From Candidatus Defluviilinea gracilis (GTDB taxonomy: Bacteria; Chloroflexota; Anaerolineae; Anaerolineales; Villigracilaceae): a stretch of 64,000 nt of DNA. Below the pieces are notes generated by a model that was not told the DNA's origin, did not search any database, and worked only from the letters and a program-made list of their open reading frames with translations. Shown piece by piece: positions 32,272 to 39,975 of this stretch. A program made the position numbers and the translations under genes. Numbering within the stretch: the first letter of the stretch is position 1; the number at the start of each line of letters is the position of its first letter. The stretch is from contig JADJWS010000001.1 in assembly GCA_016716235.1 (NCBI GenBank), forward strand, positions 1,674,001-1,738,000, in the 5' to 3' direction.

Positions 32272-32748
32272 GTGAGGCGAGGGATAATAGTCTTATTAGC
32301 GGTTGCGGCAGTTATGGCTGGGCTTGTGGCCTATGCCCTACTACGGGGGACGTGGATTGCGGTCGCTCCCCAGGCGGGGCGCTATAGCCTACACCTCTCA
32401 TGGGGGAGACTAGTATTTGCGAGCGGGCTCGTGGCGGCTTGGACTGGAGGAGTGCCGAGTGTGAGAGAGGTGAGGGTAACCATACAGGAGGGGAGTGGGA
32501 CGACGGACAAGTGCATACGGGTCGAGCGTGGGTTGCCCCCGCTTTACTGTGTAAAGAATGAGGGAGGGGAGATCACGGTGTATGTGGACAGTGCGGTGTG
32601 GGGACGGGTCGGAGCGGACAAGGCACAGCTTGGCATCAACCTGCTCATGGGAGAGATACTCTACAACACAATAGGGGGCGGGGAGGATAAGTACTGGAGC
32701 CTCTATAACCGACTTGAGCCTGTGATGTGGATAGTGGAGGCAAGATGA
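32272..32748 (+). CDS. Small membrane-anchored or secreted protein, unknown
   Basis: A 158-residue protein from a GTG start, with an N-terminal hydrophobic segment (IIVLLAVAAVMAGLVAYALL) and a 130-residue domain outside the membrane that I do not recognise. Codon use is rich in AGG, AGA, ATA and CTA, as in the next gene. Its TGA overlaps the next start by 4 bases. Confidence 0.45.
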   Translation: MRRGIIVLLAVAAVMAGLVAYALLRGTWIAVAPQAGRYSLHLSWGRLVFASGLVAAWTGGVPSVREVRVTIQEGSGTTDKCIRVERGLPPLYCVKNEGGEITVYVDSAVWGRVGADKAQLGINLLMGEILYNTIGGGEDKYWSLYNRLEPVMWIVEAR

Positions 32749-33413
32749 GGCGAGTACTCTCTGTGATAGTGGTTGTTATAGCGCTCCTCCTTGCGAGGGG
32801 CGAGCGGGCGAGTGCACAGAGCTGCTCAGGCTCGACTTGGTGTGGTGAGTACAAAGACACAATTTGCGACTGCGCCAATGCCAAGCTAACACGGATGGAC
32901 TGTGTGCCTAGCGCAGGAGCCTGTGGGGAGTATAACTGCGATGGCGATCCTGGCTCGTGCTGGTGCAGTGGGACGTGCAACTGGACTGGGGGCGGGGGCG
33001 GTGGGTCGTCGTGCCCAGGGGAGTGCAGGCAGGGGTTCAGTTGCGGGGTGGGATACTCGGGAGCGTCTGGCTGTAGCGGGCAAGGGCCAGGAGGAGGGTG
33101 CAAGACCAACCAAGTCTGCTGTGCTGCCAACTCGTGCGGGAGTGGGGGAGGAGGCGGGGGATCTGTAGCGTGTGTTGCGCCGCAAGACTGCCCATCAGGG
33201 ACAGTCAAGAGCGCCACGGTCAAATCTGCGGTATGTCAGCCATTGTGTGGGGACAATGCCTGGGGGACGGGGGGGAGTCCAGGTACCGCCCAGAGTTATA
33301 CGGAGTGTTGCCAGTGGGAAGAGACTGGTGGGGGTAACTGCTCGTGGGAGCCGTGCCCGACCAAGAATAACCCCAACAAGATCTGCAAGGTCTGTGATCC
33401 TGTAGAGACGTAG
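32745..33413 (+). CDS. Cys/Gly-rich secreted protein, 3' truncated
   Basis: A 222-residue frame with a clear signal peptide (MRRVLSVIVVVIALLLARG, cleavage near ERASAQ). The mature part is rich in Cys and Gly (CSGTCNWTGGGGGGSSCPGEC, CCAANSCGSGGGGGG), with many potential disulfides. The style, with Cys-rich modules leading to a fibronectin-like domain, resembles surface proteins of Patescibacteria (Microgenomates-type), as I recall them. A TAG at 33411 ends it, but related coding sequence carries on downstream, so the gene is probably broken. Confidence 0.55.
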   Translation: MRRVLSVIVVVIALLLARGERASAQSCSGSTWCGEYKDTICDCANAKLTRMDCVPSAGACGEYNCDGDPGSCWCSGTCNWTGGGGGGSSCPGECRQGFSCGVGYSGASGCSGQGPGGGCKTNQVCCAANSCGSGGGGGGSVACVAPQDCPSGTVKSATVKSAVCQPLCGDNAWGTGGSPGTAQSYTECCQWEETGGGNCSWEPCPTKNNPNKICKVCDPVET

Positions 33414-33656
33414 TGCAAAAAGGAGACGGTCACGACTTACGAGTGTATCCCAAGCTGTGTTGCACAGAACCCCAGTGCCGTCACGCCTCTTGATGGGGCA
33501 AATATCGGCGGAACGGGCGTGACGCTCGACTGGAACGCCGTCACCTCGTGGGGGGGCGTGTGACACAGCCCGCCAATACGAGGTGTTTGTTGATACGGTG
33601 CCGACCCCAACCACGATATACGGAGTCAATGAAGCCTTGCAAATCAAAAGGCGTTA
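33414..33656 (+). pseudogene. Decayed continuation of the Cys-rich gene (fibronectin-like module)
   Basis: After the TAG the same frame reads ETVTTYECIPSCVAQNPSAV, then TPLDGANIGGTGVTLDWNAVTSWGG. A G-run at about 33550-33556 then seems to shift the frame, with QYEVFVDTVPTPTTIYGVN continuing in another one. The pattern is that of a fibronectin-III-like repeat. Beyond 33656 to 33720 nothing recognisable is seen. Confidence 0.6.
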
Positions 33657-33726
33657 ATGTTTTGATGAGTGATCAAGCATGAATGAAGTTGGTCATTTGA
33701 GATAATAGGTCAGTGTAAAGCTTCAT

Positions 33727-33754
33727 GCGGCTACTTGGTGTATAATGTAGCCAC
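33727..33754 (+). promoter_or_regulatory. vapBC promoter overlapped by an inverted repeat
   Basis: TATAAT at 33741-33746 lies inside the inverted repeat GCGGCTAC ... GTAGCCAC (7 of 8 pairs). This is the usual arrangement for autorepression by an antitoxin or toxin-antitoxin complex. Confidence 0.65.
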
Positions 33755-33768
33755 ATCAAGGAGTTGCC

Positions 33769-34044
33769 ATGAGCGAGGTTAGAGTTGGTACGCGTGAATT
33801 AAAAAACAAATTGAGCGAGTATATCCGCCGCGTCAAGAAGGGACAGACCGTCATCGTGACCGAACGCGGAAATGTCGTTGCCCAACTAATCCCTCCCCAG
33901 CAAACCATCGAAGAACGCGTCTGGGCAATGGTGGATGCGGGTCTGGCTGATTGGAACGGGAAGAAAATGACGCCATATCAGCCAAAAGTCGTTAATCGGA
34001 GCGGTACGTTGGTGTCGGATATGATTCTGGAAGATCGGAGATGA
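33769..34044 (+). CDS. vapB: Phd/YefM-type antitoxin VapB
   Basis: A 91-residue protein. The N-terminal half (VGTRELKNKLSEYIRRVKKGQTVIVTERGNVVAQLIPP) is a classic Phd/YefM DNA-binding domain; the C-terminal part is variable and should wrap around the toxin. AAGGAG precedes the ATG. The stop overlaps the toxin start by 4 bases. Confidence 0.9.
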   Translation: MSEVRVGTRELKNKLSEYIRRVKKGQTVIVTERGNVVAQLIPPQQTIEERVWAMVDAGLADWNGKKMTPYQPKVVNRSGTLVSDMILEDRR

Positions 34045-34475
34045 TCGTCTACTTCGATACCAGCGCTCTGGTAAAGAGATATTTGCGCGAAACCGGTTCG
34101 GACAAGGTCGTCGCTTTATTGAACGAACCCGACCACTTTTTTGGCAGCAGTGTAATTACAAAGGTGGAAATTTCCGCCGCATTTCAGAAGGCAGTTCGGA
34201 TGGACATTGTTTCATCAGCGATGGCGACGGAAATTTGGGATGACTTTCTCAATCATTGGCAGACATTTACCCGCCTGCACGTTACGGCGGGGATCATCGA
34301 AAGGGCAAGCGATATTGCATGGAAACATGGATTACGAGGATATGACTCGCTTCACCTTGCGGCCGCGTCGCTTTGGCAGGAAACGCTCGGCGTGACGGTT
34401 GCTTTTGCCGTTTTTGACCGCGATCTTCGCCTAGCCTGTCTCAAGGCAGGAATGAATCCTTGGCCCGCAGAGTAG
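34041..34475 (+). CDS. vapC: PIN-domain ribonuclease toxin VapC
   Basis: A 144-residue PIN domain. Conserved acidic residues are in place: YFDTSALVK (first Asp), a Glu in TKVEISAA, and Asp residues in GLRGYDSLHLAAA and VFDRDLRLA. VapC toxins cleave tRNA or rRNA when released from VapB. Complete and apparently intact. No essential neighbour depends on it; this is a typical mobile toxin-antitoxin module next to the decayed island. Confidence 0.9.
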   Translation: MIVYFDTSALVKRYLRETGSDKVVALLNEPDHFFGSSVITKVEISAAFQKAVRMDIVSSAMATEIWDDFLNHWQTFTRLHVTAGIIERASDIAWKHGLRGYDSLHLAAASLWQETLGVTVAFAVFDRDLRLACLKAGMNPWPAE

Positions 34476-34502
34476 GATCAACAAGAAATGTTTCAAACCC
34501 AA

Positions 34503-34562
34503 AAACGATGAAAGAAGAAAGAGGAAAGAAGAGACGACGCGTCTTTCTTCTTTCCTCTTTCG
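34503..34562. repeat. Long imperfect palindrome, possible terminator
   Basis: GAAAGAGGAAAGAAGAGACG is followed by CTTTCTTCTTTCCTCTTTC, which pair with few mismatches around an ACGCGT centre. It lies between convergent vapC and the cyclase gene; a simple ACTACCAAACTATC repeat follows at 34590-34620. Confidence 0.6.
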
Positions 34563-34618
34563 TTATCCTTAACTCCTGCTCAACCACCCCACTACCAAAC
34601 TATCCAACTACCAAACTA

Positions 34619-36424
34619 TTAAACCCTCAACTTCCACAACGTAAACGGATCGTCGAATCCCTTCACGTTGTTCGAAAAACGACTCAACACATCGGGCTTG
34701 AGGCTTTGCGAAAGGAACTCCTGCACTTCGGGGTCTTTGTAGATTTCCTCCGTGAAGATCAATTCGCCGCCTTGAGAAAAGCCCGGCAGGCGCGCGGCGA
34801 TGTTGACCGTCGAACCGAAATAATCCAAGCGGTCATTCAAATTGACAACGATGCACGGACCCTTGTGCATTCCCGCCTTCAGCCAAAGCATCGGCTCGCC
34901 GCGTTCCATGATCTTCACTTGCGCCTTCCACACCGCGCGCAACGCGGCAATGGGATGACGGAACGCCGCCATCACCGAATCGCCCATCGTTTTGACGATC
35001 GCGCCTCCCTCCGCGGCGATCTCATCCTCGAGCAATTGGAAATGTTCGCGCACGCGACCGAACGCCGGCGCGTCGCCGATGTTTCGATACAGACGAGTCG
35101 ACTCGCGCAAGTCGGTGAACATCAGCGTGATCGAACCGACAGAAATTTCCTCGCCCGGTCGAATCACTTCGGTGGCGAACAGGTCGCGGAACACTTGCAA
35201 CGCGGTCACGTCGGCGGCGGTGGCGGCTTGGTCGCCCCACGACGCGCGCTCAAGCTGAAAGGTAGAGTCGGCATCGGTGGCGTTGATCAGGTTGAGGGTC
35301 GGAAGAAACGAGACGCGTTGTTCTTCGGGGGGCCATCCAAATTGAGTCACGCGCAAGTCTGCTTTCGATGCCCCGTCCGCATCCGCAAAGATGGAAACAG
35401 AACCGCTCGCGTTTGATGCTCGCATGTTGTAACGCCCCGGTTCGAGATGCACATCCACAGGCAGTGAACGCAACGGCGACAAACTTTGCGACATCACCAC
35501 ATGCGGTTGCAATTGCGGGCTTCCCACGCAAAACGCGGCGGCGTAATCAATCGCGCGCACCGATGCGTTGGGGCGAAAGACCACTTCGATGTTGTGATCG
35601 AAGTTCGCGCGGAAATCAATCTGGCACGTGTTGCAATGCGAGTCGCCCCGCACGTCGGCGAGGTTGCTATGCCCCTCGGTGATGCCGCGGCACGATGGAC
35701 ACAACAGATCCCACGACATATCCACGATGCCCGCGCGTGTGGCGCGTAAAAACATTTCGAGCACGGCGCGGCGATTCGCGCGAAGCGACCACGCGTCGGC
35801 AAGCGAGTACGGGCGTATGCGTTGGATGGACAACTCGTCGGCATGATCAAGAAACTCTTCGAGACGATTCACCAATTCGGGATTCGTGCCCTGCTTCACC
35901 ACCGCTTCACTCTGGACCTTGAACCTGTTTCGCCCTCCCGAGCTTAACGCGCGCTGACGAGGCATCTCCGTCAACGATTCGCCGCGACTGATGATCGCGT
36001 CGTATTTGCGGAACGCGCGCTCGAAGCGATTCTTCGCAATGACGCCGATCCCGAACGGGATTCCAAGTTGGGCAAGGATATTCCCGGTGATGAATGTGGA
36101 ACTATAAGTGATGCGTGTCCCGCCTTCGGGCAATGGAGTGAAGTTGGCGTTTGTCCGCATCTCATCCAGCGGACCTTTGCTGTAGCGGCGCGTGATGCCG
36201 AACGAGTACGGGTACGTCCACTCGAACGGCTCCTCCTCCCACACCACGCGGAGGATGGGAAGTTTCATCCGCGCCCGCTTCGTCCCTTTGACGTTGCTCA
36301 GCAGTTCCACCTCCGGCTGACCCGTGTCGCGGTTGAAGCGGTTCGTATCCGCCGCATATTGCCAGATCGCCTCGGGGGAGGACTGGATATCCCATTGCCA
36401 GGTGAAAGTGAATTCTTTTGCCAT
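34619..36424 (-). CDS. Class III nucleotidyl cyclase with SRPBCC and DUF5939-type domains
   Basis: A 601-residue protein. Residues 1-150 look like a START/SRPBCC ligand-binding domain (FTWQWDIQSSPEAIWQYAADTNRFN, PLPEGGTRITYSSTF). Residues 195-385 resemble the DUF5939 domain often attached to cyclases and include a CxxC pair (CPSCRG, CNTC) that may bind zinc. Residues 398-590 are an adenylate/guanylate cyclase catalytic domain: SITLMFTDLRESTRLY with metal Asp, KTMGDSVMAAF with the second Asp, and GSTVNIAARL. It probably makes cAMP or a related signal in response to a hydrophobic ligand or metal. Soluble; no membrane helix. Confidence 0.85.
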   Translation of the reverse strand: MAKEFTFTWQWDIQSSPEAIWQYAADTNRFNRDTGQPEVELLSNVKGTKRARMKLPILRVVWEEEPFEWTYPYSFGITRRYSKGPLDEMRTNANFTPLPEGGTRITYSSTFITGNILAQLGIPFGIGVIAKNRFERAFRKYDAIISRGESLTEMPRQRALSSGGRNRFKVQSEAVVKQGTNPELVNRLEEFLDHADELSIQRIRPYSLADAWSLRANRRAVLEMFLRATRAGIVDMSWDLLCPSCRGITEGHSNLADVRGDSHCNTCQIDFRANFDHNIEVVFRPNASVRAIDYAAAFCVGSPQLQPHVVMSQSLSPLRSLPVDVHLEPGRYNMRASNASGSVSIFADADGASKADLRVTQFGWPPEEQRVSFLPTLNLINATDADSTFQLERASWGDQAATAADVTALQVFRDLFATEVIRPGEEISVGSITLMFTDLRESTRLYRNIGDAPAFGRVREHFQLLEDEIAAEGGAIVKTMGDSVMAAFRHPIAALRAVWKAQVKIMERGEPMLWLKAGMHKGPCIVVNLNDRLDYFGSTVNIAARLPGFSQGGELIFTEEIYKDPEVQEFLSQSLKPDVLSRFSNNVKGFDDPFTLWKLRV

Positions 36425-36589
36425 GTGTGTTGGATAAGGAAAGGTGGGATGATTTTACCCAAGAATCATTGCGGGAGGGTTAAGAAAGCGTTTCATTTCA
36501 ATCTTGGTCAAATTGCTTGACAGGGCGCGACGATGAAAATACAATGCCATAAAGTAGCGGATTGGTTTTATACGAAATCGGGAGGAGCG

Positions 36590-37255
36590 ATGAGCAAGAA
36601 GAAAAAGACGCCAGTGAAAACTGATGTGAAGACCGAAACAAATAAGGGATGGAGTGTACCAATTTGGGTCGCTCTAATTACGGGAGTTGTTTCGATTATC
36701 GGTGTGTTATTTGCGTTTCCACCTTTTCAAAGAATGTTCGATCCAGAACCATCGCCAACCGCCGTACATACTGACTCTCCCGCGCCAACGAACACATTCA
36801 CTCTCCAACCAGACACACCAGCGCCTGGCCTAACTTTCACTGAGACGTATACGCCGACATTTGCACTTACCGAAACATTCACGCCCACTGCAACATTCAT
36901 GTTTGTCCCACCCACATCAACATTGACGCCAACATCAGGATTGTCAATTGGAATGCAAGTCAAAATCACGGCAAATCAATTCAGCGGACGCGCTCCACTC
37001 AATGTTACGCTCAGCGCCAAAGACTCGTTCGTCCGCGCGCCTGATGGCGCTATCTTCGAATGCAGAAAAAGCGGTTGTAGTTATATTTGGTATGTCTATT
37101 TCAACGGGGAACAATTTATTGATCCACAGAAAACAAACGGAACTCTTGAATTGAAACTGGAGAAGCGCGGCAATTATTTCGTCAGTGTCTACGTTTGTCA
37201 CGGAGCCGACAGTCCCACCTGCGCCAGCGGTGGGACAGTGGTGGTTGTAGAGTGA
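36590..37255 (+). CDS. Single-pass membrane protein with PKD-like domain
   Basis: A 221-residue protein. A lysine-rich cytoplasmic start (MSKKKKTPVK) leads to a membrane helix (about 22-45), a Thr/Pro-rich linker (50-125) and a 95-residue extracellular domain, ITANQFSGRAPLNVTLSA ... GNYFVSVYVCHG, which reads like a PKD/immunoglobulin-like fold. Start 36590 has GGGAGG upstream; the frame opens earlier at 36533 but lacks a ribosome site. Function unknown. Confidence 0.6.
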   Translation: MSKKKKTPVKTDVKTETNKGWSVPIWVALITGVVSIIGVLFAFPPFQRMFDPEPSPTAVHTDSPAPTNTFTLQPDTPAPGLTFTETYTPTFALTETFTPTATFMFVPPTSTLTPTSGLSIGMQVKITANQFSGRAPLNVTLSAKDSFVRAPDGAIFECRKSGCSYIWYVYFNGEQFIDPQKTNGTLELKLEKRGNYFVSVYVCHGADSPTCASGGTVVVVE

Positions 37256-37583
37256 TTTCTTTCGAGACCCGTTCAGAAACGATATAACACGTAACTAAAT
37301 AGGGAAACCAAGGCGGGCATGTATTGCTATCCGATTCTGTTCGCTGTTCGTTTTACCAATTGCATAATTGTTGTGCGTCCGCAAACCTCCTGCAAAGCAC
37401 AAATCATGGAGTCCGTGCTATCCTGTGCGCATGGAAATATTCCTGGTCGCCGCAACATCAACGCTCATCATCGTCTTTATCATAGATACCTTACGCAAGC
37501 GAAGCGCCCACCTGTGCCAGCAGGCTGAGGTTGCAAAGCGGCGGCCGACGATCAGGAAATAGTTTCATTCTCTCCTCAGCGCG
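37256..37583. other. Intergenic stretch; one possible tiny ORF
   Basis: I see no firm gene here. An open frame from ATG 37431 to 37562 (43 residues) would give a small protein with a hydrophobic N-terminal half (IFLVAATSTLIIVFIID) and a basic tail; it lacks a clear ribosome site. The rest shows no structure I can name. Confidence 0.35.
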
Positions 37584-37612
37584 CAAGAGCCGGGTCTCCT
37601 CCCCGGCTCTTG
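37584..37612. terminator. Terminator hairpin before phoU
   Basis: CAAGAGCCGGG/CCCGGCTCTTG, an 11-bp perfect stem with a 7-base loop. T-run on the plus side is weak (GCCGTTTC). Confidence 0.6.
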
Positions 37613-37645
37613 TGCCGTTTCATGGGAAGGCGGGAAATCTGGCAG

Positions 37646-37651
37646 TATAAT
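37646..37651 (+). promoter_or_regulatory. -10 box (TATAAT) of phoU
   Basis: TATAAT with predicted transcript start about 37658 and a leader of about 15 bases containing CGAGG before the ATG at 37673. Confidence 0.55.
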
Positions 37652-37672
37652 AGCCAAACGAAACGAGGCTGT

Positions 37673-38362
37673 ATGCTCCGAAAAACCTTCGAGAATGAAA
37701 TCCAACAACTCAAAGACGACGTGCTTCAACTCGGCTCGATGGTGGAGCAAGCCATCCTTGATTCAGTCGAGGCGCTGAAGAAGCGGGATGTCAAGGCGTC
37801 TGAAAAAGTTTTTATGGAAGATCAGCGGATCAACGAGAAGCGCTTTGAGATCGAAAACAAACTGATGGTCCTCATCGCCACGCAACAACCGATGGCGCGC
37901 GACCTGCGCTTGTTGGCATCCACCATGGAGATCATCTCCGAGTTGGAGCGCATGGGTGATTATGCCAAAGGGATTGCCAACATCAACATCCGCATGGGAG
38001 ATGCGCCCCTGCTCAAGCCCTTGATTGATGTGCCGCGCATGGCGCAGATCGGCGCGGATATGCTCCGCCGCGCGTTGACCGCCTTTGTGAATGAAGATGT
38101 CGAAGCGGCAAAATCCATCCCGATCCAGGACGACGAAGTGGACGCGCTCTACAATCAGGTCTATCACGAGTTGATGATGTTCATCATCCAGGACCCGAAG
38201 ACCATCGAACGCGCCAACTGGTTGTTATGGGTGGCGCACAACCTCGAGCGCGTCGCCGACCGCGTGACGAATATCTGCGAACGGACGGTGTTCATCGTGA
38301 CGGGTGAGATGAAAGAGATCAAAGCGACGGATGACGAGTTTTGGAAGGGACAGCATTCGTGA
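37673..38362 (+). CDS. phoU: Phosphate-signalling regulator PhoU
   Basis: A 229-residue all-helical protein with the duplicated PhoU metal-binding motifs: ELERMGDYAKGIANI near residue 87 and NLERVADRVTNICER near residue 187. PhoU damps phosphate-starvation signalling through the PstSCAB transporter and a PhoR-type kinase. The start at 37673 gives the standard N-terminus (MLRKTFENEIQQL). A decayed pstB fragment lies 0.8 kb downstream on the opposite strand, which suggests that a pst locus was once here. Confidence 0.92.
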   Translation: MLRKTFENEIQQLKDDVLQLGSMVEQAILDSVEALKKRDVKASEKVFMEDQRINEKRFEIENKLMVLIATQQPMARDLRLLASTMEIISELERMGDYAKGIANINIRMGDAPLLKPLIDVPRMAQIGADMLRRALTAFVNEDVEAAKSIPIQDDEVDALYNQVYHELMMFIIQDPKTIERANWLLWVAHNLERVADRVTNICERTVFIVTGEMKEIKATDDEFWKGQHS

Positions 38363-38430
38363 GGCGGTAAGTGGTAATTGGTAATTGAACAGCGCGGATA
38401 TCACTTGTTAGCCCGCTTGCTCCCACACTT

Positions 38431-39072
38431 ATGGCGAAAACGCATATTACGAAAAACTCTACTTTTAGACCAAGGTATTCTTTCAGAAACTTCTGGGATG
38501 TAATCACGCTCGGTCTTCTTTTGTTCTCTACGGTCGTGTTCTACTATCTAAAAACTAGTTTTAGCCCAATGACTATATTTGGCTTAATAGTGCTTGTTCC
38601 TTTTGTAGTATGGGTGCTACATTTGTTAATCCGACGCATTGTCTTTTCTCAGTCTACTTTCTATATAGAAAAATATACTTGGCCATCAAAGAGAATAAAA
38701 TATAGCGACGTCATTGATCTTGGATATACCAGTATTAAGACTCGAAACGGCGATGTCATTCTTGCTGGGATGAGCAACGCGCCCGAGTTAATCGAACAAT
38801 TCCGCGAGCTCATTGAACAAGGCAAGATCAACAAGGGTCAAATTGAAAACAAACTTGTTCAAGAAGAAGCCACTTTCCGAAAATCGATCATTCCCGCTTT
38901 GTTTGTTTCCTTCATCTTGTGGGCCTTGATGCTATATTTCTGGCCATACCATCACCTCATTTTCAACGATGGTGGGATCTGGCTATTTCTTTTTGGTGTT
39001 TTGTTTTTGCTTGTGGTGATCTTTTTGGTCGTGCTACTGATTACGCAATGGCTATTCAAGAAAGCGGGCTAA
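38431..39072 (+). CDS. Membrane protein of unknown function (PH-like domain between helices)
   Basis: A 213-residue protein with two hydrophobic segments near the start (residues 27-45 and 48-68), a soluble middle of about 80 residues (YIEKYTWPSKRIKYSDVIDLGYTSIKTRNGDVI) that reads like a small bacterial PH-type beta domain, and two hydrophobic segments at the end (about 155-175, 180-208). AT-rich relative to flanking genes. I cannot name a function. Confidence 0.55.
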   Translation: MAKTHITKNSTFRPRYSFRNFWDVITLGLLLFSTVVFYYLKTSFSPMTIFGLIVLVPFVVWVLHLLIRRIVFSQSTFYIEKYTWPSKRIKYSDVIDLGYTSIKTRNGDVILAGMSNAPELIEQFRELIEQGKINKGQIENKLVQEEATFRKSIIPALFVSFILWALMLYFWPYHHLIFNDGGIWLFLFGVLFLLVVIFLVVLLITQWLFKKAG

Positions 39073-39117
39073 CACAACGCGCAAAACGCCGCCGAGAACA
39101 GCGGCTGAAGCAAGCAA

Positions 39118-39438
39118 CTACCCCATCCTCCCCGTAATGTACGCCTCCGTCAATTCTTGCTTCGGTTTCGTGAACATGGAATTGGTCTCTGGAAACTCGA
39201 CCAACTCGCCCAGCCAGAACAGACCTGTGTAATCGGACACGCGCGCGGCTTGTTGCATGTTGTGGGTGACGATGACGATGGTGTAATCTTGTTTGAGTTC
39301 GGCGATCAACTCCTCCACGCGCAGGGTGGCGATCGGGTCGAGCGCGGATGTGGACTCGTCCATCAGGATCACTTCGGGTTGCGCGGCAATGACGCGGACG
39401 ATACGTGGTGGTTGTTGCTGGCACAACGCGAACTCCAA
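39118..39438 (-). pseudogene. pstB: pstB relic (C-terminal part of phosphate ABC ATPase)
   Basis: The frame reads RVIAAQPEVILMDE, TSALDPIATLRVEELIAELK, YTIVIVTHNMQQAARVSDY, then FLWLGELVEF-type sequence and ends normally as AYITGRMG. That is the second half of PstB. The ABC signature is scrambled (CQQQPPRIV where SGGQQQRLCIAR is expected), DEPTSALDP has become DESTSALDP, and the Walker A half is missing. It cannot be functional. Confidence 0.75.
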
Positions 39439-39480
39439 CGCGCCAGTTTTGAGAACGCCGCATCCCCAAGTCGTTTTAAG

Positions 39481-39553
39481 TTGACAAATCCCAATAATCC
39501 ATTATACTGAATATATATCACTTTATTGACGGCATGATGAAAAAGTGAGATAT
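39481..39553 (+). promoter_or_regulatory. Promoter and paired-arm operator upstream of the tryptophan/indole cluster
   Basis: TTGACA (39481-39486), 16-base spacer, TATACT (39503-39508), 4 bases, ATATATCAC (39513-39521), 23 bases, GTGAGATAT (39545-39553). The arms are inverted repeats (8 of 9 match). The same layout, with the same spacings, recurs at 60104-60176 before the reductase genes. A repressor bound to the arms would sit over the transcript start. The regulator is not encoded within this window as far as I can tell. Confidence 0.8.
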
Positions 39554-39975
39554 GTTTTGAAGCGATGAAACCCGGTCGCTTCTGGAGGTTCTGCGTGGAG
39601 GCTCGTCTGTTTTGTGCGCGGCAGGATCGAATGTTGAATGGTGAAATTGCCAAACGCTGGGAGATGGCGCAAGGCGCCGGTCTCGCCACAATATCATGTT
39701 GGCTCGAAGTAGTGGGAATCTTTTTTGACCGAGTATTAATTTCCAGCAAGTCTATCCAAAATTTGTTTTCACAATCGCTTTGCCTAATCCCCCGCCAAGG
39801 GGTTTTTCTTTTCGCGTTGCAAAACGGGCGTTGCCCCGCGCATGGTATGCGCAAGTAGACGTTCAATAGCGACTGCCAATTGACGTATTGAAGATGAATA
39901 GGAGAAGCGTTATGGATGAACAATAAATCAGAAATCTTCTTCCAACAATTCAATCAAACAAAGCGAGGAGTAACC
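39554..39975 (+). other. Long leader between promoter and TrpB2 gene
   Basis: About 420 bases. It contains a hairpin GAAGCGA/TCGCTTC (39559-39582), a small ORF (39595-39858) related to the N-terminus of the dehydratase-type gene at 60199, and CCCC-GCCAA-GGGG followed by TTTTTCTTTT (about 39790-39812), a possible weak terminator. I see no T-box or trp RNA-binding signature. The leader may simply be a decayed gene, or a site of attenuation. Confidence 0.5.
39595..39858 (+). CDS. Leader ORF related to the N-terminus of the BcrC-like protein (relic)
   Basis: An 87-residue frame from GTG 39595, with CTGGAGG at the right distance. Its first 50 residues align without gaps to the start of the protein encoded at 60199: xxxRLFxxxQxxxLxG, then shared Ala, Glu, Ala, Thr, Trp, Glu and Gly at matching positions (about 13 of 50). 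The DNA around the start also matches (CTGGAGGTTxTGCxTG; CTGTTT). Together with the matching promoter this looks like an old partial duplication. It may be a dead fragment or a small translated leader. Confidence 0.5.
   Translation: MEARLFCARQDRMLNGEIAKRWEMAQGAGLATISCWLEVVGIFFDRVLISSKSIQNLFSQSLCLIPRQGVFLFALQNGRCPAHGMRK

Noticed and set aside
39554..39975. T-box or trp attenuator upstream of TrpB2
   Set aside because: I did not find the T-box sequence or a run of Trp codons; the small ORF looks like a relic of another gene instead.
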